From Alicyclobacillus fastidiosus (GTDB lineage: Bacteria; Bacillota; Bacilli; Alicyclobacillales; Alicyclobacillaceae): a DNA stretch of 64,000 bases. The notes under the pieces were generated by a model. The model did not search any database, was not told where the DNA came from, and worked only from the letters and a program-made list of their open reading frames with translations. A program made the position numbers and the translations under genes. The stretch spans positions 1,674,001 to 1,738,000 of the forward strand of contig NZ_CP104067.1 of assembly GCF_026651875.1 (NCBI RefSeq), in the 5' to 3' direction. Below are positions 9,419 through 18,664 of this stretch, in pieces (positions within the stretch are counted from its first letter, which is position 1; each line of letters starts with the position of its first letter).

Positions 9419-10828
9419 ATGAAAGACAACAACAAGATTTTAAAAGCACTTGATGAAGCGCCGTTAAGCTTGTTTCATCTCCGTGCTGTGTTGATTTCAG
9501 GAATGGGATTTTTTACAGACGCCTACGACTTATTCATTATTGGTGCTGCTCTGATGCTGATAAAACAACAATGGCACCTTGACCAAACGATGGTAGGGCT
9601 TGTGGGCAGTACAACTTTAATCGCCAACTTTTTCGGAGCATTTATCTTTGGGCGATTGGCCGACGTAATAGGGAGAAAAACCCTGTATGGATTGGTCGCC
9701 ATCATCATGTCCGTCGGTGCAGTACTCACAGCGTTTTCACCCAATATTGTTTGGCTCATCATCTTCAGGTTCATTTTAGGTCTAGGCATTGGTGGGGATT
9801 ACCCAATCAGTGCAGTACTGATGAGCGAATATGCGAATGTAAAAGATCGTGGAAAACTCGTTGGAATGGTTTTCTCAATGCAAGCTTTAGGGTTAATTGC
9901 TGGTCCGATCGTTGCTATCACGCTACTTGCCAGTGGGATTAACCATGATTTGGCATGGAGGATTATGCTAGGATTAGGCGCATTGCCTGCACTGAGCGTG
10001 ATTTATGCCAGGCGTAAAATGCCGGAATCTCCACGTTACAAGGCTCAGGTGCTTGGGCAAACACAAAACGCCATTCAGGATCTGCAGGCATACACGAAGG
10101 ACCAAGTGCGCGTCACAGCTACACATTCTGTTGCAGCACAGGAAACCCGGATGCGTTTTATGGAATTCATCACAAATCGTAAAATGATGCTGACATTGCT
10201 CGGCACTGCGGGCTGTTGGTTTGTATTTGACTATGCGTACTACGGAAACTCGATATCTACGCCACTGATTATGAAGATGGTCTCGCCTCACGCAAGTTTA
10301 ATTCAAACGGAAGCATGGACGCTCATTATTTTCTTGATTGCAGCCGTGCCGGGATATGTCCTGGCAGTCACCAAGATCGACAGAATCGGTCACAAGCGCC
10401 TGCAATTTATCGGATTTATTATTATGGGACTCGCCTTTCTTGCCATGGGGATTATCCCAGGTATCACATCAACGCTGTTGCCATTCCTTTTACTCTATGG
10501 CATTAGTTATTTCTTTGCGGAATTTGGTCCAAATACTACGACGTTTATTTTGCCATCGGAATTGTTCCCGGTTAGCGTACGAACCACAGGGCATGGGTTC
10601 TCTGCAGGCATTGCAAAAGTGGGGGCATTTATCGGGGTATTTGTCTTCCCGCTGCTTACCAAGACATTTGGATTGAATGGTACGTTTATTATCACCTTTG
10701 CATTCTCAGTAATTGGCATGCTTCTAACCTTAATTCTTCCGGAGCCTGCGAATAAATCAATCGAAAGTGAGCAGGATCAACGCCCGCGTGAGAAAGTGGT
10801 TGTGGTACAAAGAACACGAAATGCGTAG
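9419..10828 (+). CDS. MFS transporter, phosphate:H+ symporter-like
   Basis: About 469 residues with twelve predicted membrane helices. The first helix carries GMGFFTDAYDLFIIG, the signature of the phosphate:proton symporter branch. The loop 2-3 motif is GRLADVIGRKTLYG, helix 4 reads FRFILGLGIGGDYPIS, and PESPRY closes the first half. The ATG at 9419 is preceded by GGAGGG. It acts in the cytoplasmic membrane; an inorganic anion or organic acid substrate is possible. The gene is intact although IS elements lie on both sides. Confidence 0.85.
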   Translation: MKDNNKILKALDEAPLSLFHLRAVLISGMGFFTDAYDLFIIGAALMLIKQQWHLDQTMVGLVGSTTLIANFFGAFIFGRLADVIGRKTLYGLVAIIMSVGAVLTAFSPNIVWLIIFRFILGLGIGGDYPISAVLMSEYANVKDRGKLVGMVFSMQALGLIAGPIVAITLLASGINHDLAWRIMLGLGALPALSVIYARRKMPESPRYKAQVLGQTQNAIQDLQAYTKDQVRVTATHSVAAQETRMRFMEFITNRKMMLTLLGTAGCWFVFDYAYYGNSISTPLIMKMVSPHASLIQTEAWTLIIFLIAAVPGYVLAVTKIDRIGHKRLQFIGFIIMGLAFLAMGIIPGITSTLLPFLLLYGISYFFAEFGPNTTTFILPSELFPVSVRTTGHGFSAGIAKVGAFIGVFVFPLLTKTFGLNGTFIITFAFSVIGMLLTLILPEPANKSIESEQDQRPREKVVVVQRTRNA

Positions 10829-10933
10829 AGGTAATACTCGTTACACTTCCATATAATTCATAATATAGCTACTTGTAACCCGTAAAGAAGGAGATGAGTG
10901 CTTGGAAAGTGTACCAGACCCTGATCGAACAAA

Positions 10934-11012
10934 CGGGGAATTGTTCACCGTCTAGAACGAGCCTACGCACGGATTCGCATCAGCGTATTAGTTCAGCGTG
11001 TTCAATTCCCCG
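10934..11012 (+). promoter_or_regulatory. Leader hairpin upstream of the DUF1003 remnant
   Basis: CGGGGAATTG at 10934-10943 pairs perfectly with CAATTCCCCG at 11003-11012, closing a 59-base region. The next gene starts 20 bases further on. This could be a structured leader or a weak terminator; it matches no riboswitch consensus I can confirm. Confidence 0.4.
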
Positions 11013-11032
11013 AAAAATGGGGAGTTGGGCAC

Positions 11033-11392
11033 ATGGGAAAACGTAGTTACGATGTCAAACTGCAAGATATTCGGCAGGAAGCCTTCACATTTGAGGGTTT
11101 TGACATTCCGATCAACGAAACGGATGCAAAGAGAATCGATCGGTTAGTGGACAACTACGAACGTCGAATTATGATGCATTTGGATGACGACTATATTCGT
11201 CGGACTAAATGGACAGAGGGGTTGGCTGATCGAATTGCCTCGTTCGGGGGCAGTTGGTCCTTTATTATAATTTTTGCGCTCATACTTGCAGTTTGGATTT
11301 TGTGGAACACACTTCCTTTCACACCGTTTCATTTTGATAAACATGTTACGGGAATAGGCTACAAGTTCTCCGAGATTACAGCCCAATCATGA
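11033..11392 (+). pseudogene. DUF1003 family membrane protein, C-terminally truncated
   Basis: 119 codons. The middle has the DUF1003 signature: ADRIASFGGSWSFIIIFALI followed by LAVWILWNTLPF. In intact relatives this continues with a conserved FD-YPFILLN-type second membrane segment and a hydrophilic tail. Here, after HFDK, the frame reads unrelated residues to a stop, so the second helix has been lost to a deletion or frameshift. GGGGAG precedes the ATG at 11033. The function of the family is unknown. Confidence 0.7.
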
Positions 11393-11523
11393 CTCTTTAT
11401 GTTGTGACCTCTCCTCTGATCCTGCAGAAATGCGTGACATTTTTGATGCCGACGACCAAAGACAAACCACATTATACCATTTCTTAACGATGCCTCTAGA
11501 AATTTTTAAATTATTCTTAATAA

Positions 11524-13039
11524 CTCAACTTTCGCAGAGTGAAATGTGTAGCTAGCCCTTGTGGCGTAAAGACTTGAACGGATTAGAATATTAGCGTTGA
11601 CAAATCAAAAGCACCACTTGCTTTGGTATAGTAAATGCGACCAAACACTACCATACCGGAAGAGGTGCTCTCCTATATGATAGGTTATGAGACGGAAAAC
11701 AACAATCAATTGCCTGTCGAAATTCGTCCTGCCTTTCAAGAACTAAAGGTCCTTAAGCATCTGCGTAATGCTGGCATCACCAAGAGGTTTGGGGTTGCGT
11801 GTTCCTACCTATTCCAGCTTGTGTTTGTGCTCATCTTCCATCATCGAAACTGGTTTCAATTTCTTGATAGCGCAAAGTCAGAATCATATCCTGGCAAGGA
11901 TGCTGTGTACCGTTTTCTCAATCATGCCGGATTTGCATGGCGACGCTTTCTCCTATTGCTCAGTGTGGAGGCCGTGAACAAAACCAGTTCGTTAACATCT
12001 GACAAGCGTGTCAGCGTATTCGTTGTCGATGACTCCATGTATGAGCGGAACAGGAGTAAGTGCGTGGAACTCTTGGCTCGATTCAAAGACCATGCACGGA
12101 ATTGCTACTACAAGGGATTTCGTATGTTGACGTTAGGCTGGTCTGACGGTCATACATTCGTCCCAGTGGACTTTTCTCTCCTCAGTTCCGTCAAGTCGCA
12201 GATTCAAGGCTTGGGTCAATCGATTGATAAACGCACTCACGGATACAAACGCAGAATGGAATCACTTCTCCCGGCCCCAGATATCATCCCTGCCATGATT
12301 GACCGTGCTCTGTCTGCTGGAATGAATGCCTCGTACGTATTGATGGACAGTTGGTTCACGCACGCTCCGTTGATTCAAGCCGTGCTGGATAGGGGACTGG
12401 ACGTCATCGGAATGGTCAAGGCGGACAACAAACGATATTTACTCGACGGACGGTGCCTGTCCTTGCAAGAGCTGTACTACGCTGCTACGCCCGTTCAAAG
12501 TACGAAGAAAGGAATCTTAAGGTCCATACATACTCAACTGCGCCCAGGCATCCCGATCAAAATGGTGTTCGTTCGTCACCGAACCAACAAGAAGGAATGG
12601 CTGGCTATCCTGTCTACAGATACGACGCTGACGGTCGAGAAAATCGTACAGATTTACGGCATTCGATGGGACATTGAAGTGTTCTTCAAATGCACAAAAT
12701 CATTACTGCGTCTGCAGAAAGAGTTTCAAGGACGTTCCTATGACATGCTCATCAGCCACACGACGATTGTCTTTTCACGGTATATTCTGTTAGCTTGGCA
12801 GCACCGCCAGAGCACGGACAACCGTACATTGGGGAATCTATTTCTAATGCTCTGCGACGAAGTGAGCGAACTGGACTGGGCCATCGCATTGAGCCAATTG
12901 GTTGAACTTGTAAATGATGTTTCCAAGAAGGCAGGCAAACGACTCTCGAAACTGATTCGCAGTCAACTACAGCGGTGGATCGACGGTTTACCCAGCTATA
13001 TCAAGGCATATCTCCCTGTTTTGGCCTGCGAAAGTTGAG
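11524..13039 (+). mobile_element. IS4-family element, complete copy
   Basis: The inverted repeats begin CTCAACTTTCGCA (11524-11536) with their complement at 13027-13039. The 7-bp target duplication TTAATAA is at 11517-11523 and 13040-13046. At 1516 bp it carries an intact transposase and is the full-length relative of the deleted element at 6215-7361. Confidence 0.93.
11635..13038 (+). CDS. IS4-family transposase
   Basis: 467 residues. DDE catalytic blocks are visible: SVFVVDDSMYERNRSK (first Asp, near residue 128), YVLMDSWFTHAPL (second Asp, near residue 237) and YGIRWDIEVFFKCTK near residue 341. The last matches the IS4 signature Y-(2)-R-(3)-E-(6)-K exactly. The stop lies inside the right terminal repeat, so the gene fills the element. 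It mediates cut-and-paste transposition with 7-bp target duplication. It could act in trans on the deleted sibling at 6215-7361 if its end sequence is accepted. Confidence 0.93.
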   Translation: MRPNTTIPEEVLSYMIGYETENNNQLPVEIRPAFQELKVLKHLRNAGITKRFGVACSYLFQLVFVLIFHHRNWFQFLDSAKSESYPGKDAVYRFLNHAGFAWRRFLLLLSVEAVNKTSSLTSDKRVSVFVVDDSMYERNRSKCVELLARFKDHARNCYYKGFRMLTLGWSDGHTFVPVDFSLLSSVKSQIQGLGQSIDKRTHGYKRRMESLLPAPDIIPAMIDRALSAGMNASYVLMDSWFTHAPLIQAVLDRGLDVIGMVKADNKRYLLDGRCLSLQELYYAATPVQSTKKGILRSIHTQLRPGIPIKMVFVRHRTNKKEWLAILSTDTTLTVEKIVQIYGIRWDIEVFFKCTKSLLRLQKEFQGRSYDMLISHTTIVFSRYILLAWQHRQSTDNRTLGNLFLMLCDEVSELDWAIALSQLVELVNDVSKKAGKRLSKLIRSQLQRWIDGLPSYIKAYLPVLACES

Positions 13040-13116
13040 TTAATAATATATCAAAATCGGGTTGTTATCGTTCTAAATGAGAATTCTTAATTGTCGTAAA
13101 GCCGGGAGGTAAATGT

Positions 13117-14442
13117 GTGATAAACAAGCTCGGGAACACAACTAAAGTGCTGGGCATAACCGCAGCATCGGTGATATTCCTAGCAGGTTGCGAGGCGGTA
13201 CAGACGGCTAGTGGAAGCTCTGATGCAAGCTCGTCTTCATCGAAATCGGCCTCTGGCGTCACCGACATTACTTTCTGGAACGGTCACCCATCAGGAGATT
13301 TGCAGACGCAGATGCATTCAGAAGTGGCTCAATTTAATAAAACCCACCCGGACATTCATGTTAGCTATGTGGATAAATACACTGAGGTCCAGCCAATAAC
13401 AGCTGCGTTTGCCGCGCATGATGCCCCAAACGTTGGTATGCCCCATGTCGCAGATGCGGAGCAGTTTGAGAAGGACGGTTACTTGGTTGACTTGACACCG
13501 TTCATGTCTAACAAGAGCGCTATTCAGTCTGACTATTATCCGAACGTATGGAATTCGGTCAATATCACCCCGGGTCAAACATACTTGTTGCCTTATGAAG
13601 AAAGTGCGCAAATGGTTATTTACTACAATCAGAATCTACTGAAACAGGCAGGCATAACACAGGCACCGAAAACATGGAACGACCTCGTGTCTGATGCGGA
13701 GAAGATCACGACACTCGGTAACGGTGATCATGGCATTGCTTGGACTCCATCCCTAACACAGTTTTTCGTTATGGCTGAGGACTTTGGTGGAAGTGTCTTT
13801 GCAAGTTCAGGAGACACCAAGTTTGCGCTCAACAATTCCGGTGCAAACAAGGCACTGACCATGCTACGTCAAATGGTTGTAAACAAGTCCCTGCTAATTA
13901 CGCAGAACTATAACTACCAATTGGACTTCGGTACGGGGAAAGTCGGCGTCCTCATGGATGCATCAGCCGGTTTCACATACGATAACGGTTCGGCTGGCGG
14001 TAAGTTCAAGATGGTTGCAACTCCGGCACCGGTCGGGAATTCCGGTCAGCAATACAACTTCGTGGATGGGGATGCGCTTTGTGTTTTTAACACAGGGACA
14101 AAGGCTCAGCAGCAAGCAGCCTATACCTTCATTAAATGGTTGGCAAGTCCATCGACCAACGCAGAATGGAACGAATCCACCAACTACGTGCCAACTGGTC
14201 CAGCATCCGATAAACTTATGCAATCGTTTTACAAGACGAATACGAACTATGCGGCTTCGTTCTCTGCTCCGAACAATTGGATGACGGAACCGTCGCAGAA
14301 TACCGCTGCATACGAAGCGGCAACGACGGCTATGGATTCAGATTTTGAAAAGGCGTTACTTGGTCAGGAGTCGGTATCAACAGCGCTTCAAAACATGACA
14401 ACGATTGGCAACGAGTATCTGAGTGGAAAGAAGCAGGGGTGA
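13117..14442 (+). CDS. ABC transporter substrate-binding lipoprotein (carbohydrate uptake)
   Basis: 441 residues. A lipoprotein signal peptide ends in the lipobox LAGC (Cys near residue 25), then a Ser-rich linker leads to the domain beginning ITFWNGHPSGDLQTQMHSEV, typical of family 1 extracellular sugar-binding proteins. PYEESAQMVIYYNQNLLKQA is the characteristic hinge block. The GTG at 13117 follows GGGAGG. It captures a sugar outside the membrane and delivers it to the two permeases encoded next. No ATPase gene is nearby, so a shared MsmK-type ATPase is expected. It begins 77 bases after the IS at 11524-13039, which may have displaced its promoter. Confidence 0.93.
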   Translation: MINKLGNTTKVLGITAASVIFLAGCEAVQTASGSSDASSSSSKSASGVTDITFWNGHPSGDLQTQMHSEVAQFNKTHPDIHVSYVDKYTEVQPITAAFAAHDAPNVGMPHVADAEQFEKDGYLVDLTPFMSNKSAIQSDYYPNVWNSVNITPGQTYLLPYEESAQMVIYYNQNLLKQAGITQAPKTWNDLVSDAEKITTLGNGDHGIAWTPSLTQFFVMAEDFGGSVFASSGDTKFALNNSGANKALTMLRQMVVNKSLLITQNYNYQLDFGTGKVGVLMDASAGFTYDNGSAGGKFKMVATPAPVGNSGQQYNFVDGDALCVFNTGTKAQQQAAYTFIKWLASPSTNAEWNESTNYVPTGPASDKLMQSFYKTNTNYAASFSAPNNWMTEPSQNTAAYEAATTAMDSDFEKALLGQESVSTALQNMTTIGNEYLSGKKQG

Positions 14443-14449
14443 TACAACG

Positions 14450-15388
14450 TTGGACACATCCTTTGTTGCAGGCAGAGAGAGTCCCGTGGCTTCTCTCTCT
14501 GGATGTCGTCGGGCTCGTAAAGATTTCTTGGTAGCCGTTGCGTTTTTAATCCCGGCTTTCGCGTTCCTCATTATATTTGTGTATTTTCCAACAGTACTTG
14601 CGGTCTTACTTGCGTTTATCCACTTTCAAATTGGAGTATCAGGAAGTACCTGGGTGGGTTTGTCCAACTTTAAGGAGGCCGTAACCGACGCTGTATTTCA
14701 AAGGTCGATTGTCCACACTTTGTACTACGCTGCGATGGTTGTACCAGCTACATTGATTCTGGCAACCGCGATTGCGTTGTTGATTAATCGAGCTACAAAA
14801 TTTTACAGTTTTATTCGCGTTTTTGTGCTACTACCGTATGTGACACCCGCCATCGGGACCGCAATAGGTTGGATGTGGATTTATGATCCGACCTACGGCC
14901 TGGCTAATGCAGTGCTGCATTGGTTGCATCTTCCAATGTTACAGTGGCTGCAGTCGCCATATCTTGCGTTGCCGTCTATTGCCATCTACTCACTTTGGCA
15001 TGGCGTTGGATTTGACGTCGTCATTATGCTCTCTGCGCTTAGCGGACTCCCGAGTGGCGTATTGGAGGCATCGCTGGTGGACGGCGCGTCACCGTGGCGG
15101 AGATTCTGGAGAATTACGTTGCCACTCATCTCACCAACGATGTTTTTTTTGGTCATCGTTACAACCATTGGATCACTACAGGCCTTTTCACAGGTATTCG
15201 CCCTATCTAGTGCGACGGGGGGGCCAGAAAACTCGACTACGACTGCACTATTTGATATCTACCAGACAGCTTTTACATATGGGAATTTTTCTTACGCATC
15301 AGCGATGGCTATCATTCTGGTTGTCTTGATCCTTGCATTGACGCTATTTCAACGTTGGGTTGGTAAACGGATGGTGTTCTATCAATGA
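14450..15388 (+). CDS. Carbohydrate ABC transporter permease, MalF type
   Basis: About 312 residues with six predicted membrane helices. The cytoplasmic EAA loop that docks the ATPase reads LEASLVDGASPWRRFWRITL (near residue 205). The TTG at 14450 follows AGGGGTGA at normal spacing and lies eight bases after the stop of the binding protein; an upstream in-frame GTG would overlap that gene. It forms the translocation channel with the next gene product. Confidence 0.9.
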   Translation: MDTSFVAGRESPVASLSGCRRARKDFLVAVAFLIPAFAFLIIFVYFPTVLAVLLAFIHFQIGVSGSTWVGLSNFKEAVTDAVFQRSIVHTLYYAAMVVPATLILATAIALLINRATKFYSFIRVFVLLPYVTPAIGTAIGWMWIYDPTYGLANAVLHWLHLPMLQWLQSPYLALPSIAIYSLWHGVGFDVVIMLSALSGLPSGVLEASLVDGASPWRRFWRITLPLISPTMFFLVIVTTIGSLQAFSQVFALSSATGGPENSTTTALFDIYQTAFTYGNFSYASAMAIILVVLILALTLFQRWVGKRMVFYQ

Positions 15389-15439
15389 GTGTACAGTCTT
15401 TATTTTGCTCTTAAACCGGTAGAGAGGAATGTCAGATTA

Positions 15440-16261
15440 ATGTCTACTAAATGGTTGAAAATTCCACGATCGTTTATGGCTCTGATCTGTGGGCTAGGAT
15501 TTCTTGTTCCACTATACATTACGCTTTGTACATCATTGGATGCGCCCGCCCACGTATTTACATTCCCGCCCCATCTAACACTCGACTTTAATTGGAGCGC
15601 GTACCGAGATGCGTGGCACATGTATCAGTGGTTGGACTATTTCCGGAACACAATCTTAATCGCGGTGTTTACGATTCTCATCTCTTTGGTGACCTCCATG
15701 CTCGCAGCTTACGCACTGAGCTTTATTAAGTTTCGCGGACGCAATTTCGTATTTACGTTAGTGTTGCTTGTCATGATGATTCCTGGCGAAACACAGTTGA
15801 TTCCCAATTTCGTCATCATGGCTAAACTGGGATTGGTTGATACGATTGCGGCTCAGGTGCTACCGTACGGGGCGTCCGCATTCGGTATATTTTTGCTCCG
15901 CCAATTTTTCCTATCCTTGCCGAAGGACTACTGGGAAGCGGCGCGAGTGGATGGATGTGGCCATCTCAGGTTTCTCTGGTCAATTGCAGTACCGATGTGT
16001 CGACCAATCTTATTCACAATCGCACTGTACAGTTTTATTGGATGTTGGAATTCACTCATTTGGCCGCTGATGGTTACTCAGAGTCCCAAGGCACAACCGA
16101 TTGAGGTTGCATTAGCGACGTTCTTGACATCGAACTCCGCCGATTGGCAAGGCTTATCCGCTGCTGCAATTTTTACGACTTTGCCTGTCGTTATTGTCTA
16201 TATTCTACTACAGAAGCATATCATTCGTGGAATTTCTCGCGGTGATGGGATTCGTTTCTGA
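15440..16261 (+). CDS. Carbohydrate ABC transporter permease, MalG type
   Basis: About 273 residues, six membrane helices, EAA loop YWEAARVDGCGHLRFLWSIA near residue 175. The ATG at 15440 follows AGAGAGGA; the frame is also open from a GTG directly after the previous stop. It is the second channel subunit of the importer in an operon with the two preceding genes. The substrate class (mono- or oligosaccharide, or glycerol phosphate) cannot be decided from the permease. Confidence 0.9.
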   Translation: MSTKWLKIPRSFMALICGLGFLVPLYITLCTSLDAPAHVFTFPPHLTLDFNWSAYRDAWHMYQWLDYFRNTILIAVFTILISLVTSMLAAYALSFIKFRGRNFVFTLVLLVMMIPGETQLIPNFVIMAKLGLVDTIAAQVLPYGASAFGIFLLRQFFLSLPKDYWEAARVDGCGHLRFLWSIAVPMCRPILFTIALYSFIGCWNSLIWPLMVTQSPKAQPIEVALATFLTSNSADWQGLSAAAIFTTLPVVIVYILLQKHIIRGISRGDGIRF

Positions 16262-16376
16262 GTCTGTTCTATTCAAACGATGACACATTGAATGGAGGGG
16301 TATCATGGGACCGGTCTTATCACAACACCCTCGTGTTACCCCTTTCTCATGAACTTAATCAGTGGGGGCTGAAATC

Positions 16377-17192
16377 TTGAAAATCGCACTGCTATCAGAT
16401 ATTCATTTAGATGTTAATTCGTCTGATGACCAAGGTCTGGGTAGAGACATCAGTTTAGATGTCGCTTCTTTCATCCAGTCACTAGACGTTGATAGGATTG
16501 TTATCGCAGGTGACGTCGCAGAGTCCGCTGTAAATTGCCTCTCCTATCTGGAGTATATCGAGACCAACGCTAAAAAACCTATTTCATTTATTCCTGGAAA
16601 TCATGACGTTTGGACTGAGGGGACCAGCTCCTGGGACGAATACAACATGTATCGCAATCACCACACTTCATTAATTGATTTACCGCTGCAGTTGACCGAT
16701 AAATACGTTCTAGTCGGCAACATGGGGTGGTATGACTACACCTTTGGACTACCAGAGTACAAGGTCGAAGAGTTTATTACACATCGACCTAAAAATTGGG
16801 ATGTAAAAGCTAAGTTTCACATGAGTGACCCCGCCTTCGCAAATATTTTGATGGACCAACTGCAATCACAACTTGAGAATTGCCGTCAATACAGAGTGCT
16901 CCTCGTTACACACTTCGTGCCATATACCGAATTTCTTGTTCGAAAACCTGACTCTCCAGAATGGAATTGGTCCAATTCATTCATGGGATCACGGCGAATA
17001 GGTGAGATCATCAATCTCTACCCAAATATAGAGTACGTTGTCTTCGGACACACCCATATGCGTTTTGGAATGGTAAATACACAAGGTCGTAAGGTAATCT
17101 GTAAACCACTGGGCTACGTTCATGAGTGGGAAAGCCCCGATCTGAATGAAGAGTTAAAACGAGTGACCACTATCATTTCCCTTGATGAATAA
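16377..17192 (+). CDS. Calcineurin-like metallophosphoesterase
   Basis: About 271 residues with the dimetal phosphoesterase motifs in order: LSDIHLD at the N-terminus, IAGDVAES near residue 48, FIPGNHDVW near residue 77, a histidine in VTHFVPY, and FGHTHMRFGM near residue 222. It hydrolyses phosphomonoesters or diesters; the substrate is unknown. The TTG at 16377 has GGGGG eight bases upstream; a GTG at 16362 is an alternative. It follows the sugar importer by about 115 bases and may be cotranscribed with the next ORF. Confidence 0.88.
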   Translation: MKIALLSDIHLDVNSSDDQGLGRDISLDVASFIQSLDVDRIVIAGDVAESAVNCLSYLEYIETNAKKPISFIPGNHDVWTEGTSSWDEYNMYRNHHTSLIDLPLQLTDKYVLVGNMGWYDYTFGLPEYKVEEFITHRPKNWDVKAKFHMSDPAFANILMDQLQSQLENCRQYRVLLVTHFVPYTEFLVRKPDSPEWNWSNSFMGSRRIGEIINLYPNIEYVVFGHTHMRFGMVNTQGRKVICKPLGYVHEWESPDLNEELKRVTTIISLDE

Positions 17193-17242
17193 ATAAACAA
17201 CAAAGCAACAATCCGGCATACTCCTTAAAGGAGGCTACGTCA

Positions 17243-17527
17243 ATGATTCGCCTAGGTTGTAACTATTCTCCACAACTAATTGATTTACTACGGAAAAATA
17301 GGGTGGAAGTAGACTATATTAAACAGGGAGTGTTATCTATGATATCAGATTTACTTTACTGTATTCATTGCTGCACCCTGCATCCGATAACCAGGAAAAG
17401 TACTGTATTCAAAACAGGTTTCAGACGTGTAAATGGGAAAGACGTTCCACTCGGATTTTGCAAGCAGTCCAAAAGGGACGAATCGTCAGACGATTATTCT
17501 TACTGTAGCGTAAACTGTACACTTTGA
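17243..17527 (+). CDS. Small chimeric ORF with a Cys-rich C-terminal part
   Basis: 94 codons. The ATG at 17243 has a strong AAAGGAGG. The first 27 residues (MIRLGCNYSPQLIDLLRKNR and on) look like the start of a larger enzyme, perhaps a TIM-barrel type. The rest is different: CIHCC near the middle and YCSVNC at the end suggest a small metal-binding or disulfide fold. An internal ATG at 17339 has its own CAGGGAG site, so the Cys-rich 62-residue part could be a separate gene. Either the ORF is a deletion fusion or two starts are used. The 3' end overlaps the Spo0E-like gene on the other strand. Confidence 0.5.
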   Translation: MIRLGCNYSPQLIDLLRKNRVEVDYIKQGVLSMISDLLYCIHCCTLHPITRKSTVFKTGFRRVNGKDVPLGFCKQSKRDESSDDYSYCSVNCTL

Positions 17528-17678
17528 AGCGTTTGGCTTGAATACGATTGATAAATACGTCTAGGCGTTGGCTTGCAGCAATAACATCGGGATGTGTAAG
17601 GCTGCCTCGGTCTTCTGCAATTTTTATCATTTGACTGCGAAGTTCTTCCACAGTACTATACTTCAGGTTAATTATCAT
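17421..17678 (-). CDS. Spo0E-like aspartyl-phosphate phosphatase
   Basis: About 85 residues. The N-terminal half has the Spo0E family pattern: VEELRSQMIKIAEDRGSLTH followed by PDVIAASQRLDVFINRI, including the SQxLD signature. Spo0E proteins dephosphorylate the response regulator Spo0A and delay sporulation. AGGGGATC precedes the ATG at 17678. The family core needs only some 50 residues; the basic 35-residue tail that overlaps the opposite ORF is unusual. It is divergent from the DUF155 gene, 325 bases away. Confidence 0.75.
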   Translation of the reverse strand: MIINLKYSTVEELRSQMIKIAEDRGSLTHPDVIAASQRLDVFINRIQAKRFKVYSLRYSKNNRLTIRPFWTACKIRVERLSHLHV

Positions 17679-17696
17679 GATGTGATCCCCTAACAC

Positions 17697-18002
17697 ACTC
17701 CAAAATTCAACACCGAGTTACAATACCACAGGAGACGTGTCGAAGGTTGTCTAAGAACGTCATACTCGTACAAAAGCAGGTGACTTCAATGTATAGCCTT
17801 AAGTATTTCTAGTGCAACGGTCTAAACGTGTCTTTGCATAAACGTTTCCCCAGTAACATGAGCGGTATAGCAATTTGTTTTCGTATAACAGACTGAACGA
17901 AGTAGTCACTCTATCATATATTCTTATGAGGGATATAAATCATACGTTTGTATAGAATAGGGATTAATGAATACGACCAAATTGTGAAGGTGAGAAATAA
18001 TA
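17697..18002. other. Divergent intergenic region
   Basis: About 300 A+T-rich bases between the Spo0E-like gene (minus) and the DUF155 gene (plus). It must hold both promoters, but no box pair is clear enough to name. No coding potential is seen. Confidence 0.4.
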
Positions 18003-18664
18003 GTGGATAATATTACCTTTAAGGCGTTTGCGATAACACATGAAATTAATTTAAACAAGATTGCAACTCATTGTGGTATTCCTAGAAAATTCACTTGGGA
18101 GCAACCCTTAATCTTATCAAAGGGTACTCTAAAATCTATCTTTCACAAGAATATAGATAAATCACAACGAATACTCGTTTTTTCCTTTGGAAGCGTTGTC
18201 TTCATTAATTTTATTAATTCCAATGAGATAAATATATTTTTAAATTTTATTCACTCCTTCGAACCTGATATTGATCTTAAGAATGCAGACAAATATACGG
18301 ACGATTATAGCCTCAACATTAGAGAAACTGAATTTATTAGGCTGACTGACGAGTACGTAGAAGTGCGTGAATATGAGAATTTTTACCCTGAATTAATTTC
18401 TACTGTACTTGCAAAATCGGTAGCACTCGAGAAAACAGAGGAACAACTAGAGAAAATCCTTGATAAGCTCGAAACTATGATTGACCAACTAGAAAAAGGA
18501 AAATTGAGAATTGGTAACAAGGAACTAGCAAGGACTACTGCTAAAATCTTACGTCACGAATATAATACGCTTGCGTATATCATGATTCTAGACAAACCTG
18601 ACATTACATGGAGCAGTAGCATCGCAAGTGAATTTTACGATAAGATGCTGAATTTTTTTGAATT
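18003..18664 (+). pseudogene. RMD1/YagE family (DUF155) protein, 5' part, split by IS
   Basis: The frame from the GTG at 18003 (AAGGTGAG upstream) encodes about 220 residues of a DUF155 protein: a FSFGSVVFINF block near residue 60 and a helical SVALEKTEEQLEKILDKLE segment near residue 139. It runs to FYDKMLNFFEL at 18664, where the IS begins. The missing C-terminus is found at 23277-23466. Relatives are membrane-anchored through a C-terminal helix and of unclear function in bacteria. Without the tail the protein would lose its membrane anchor. Confidence 0.88.
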
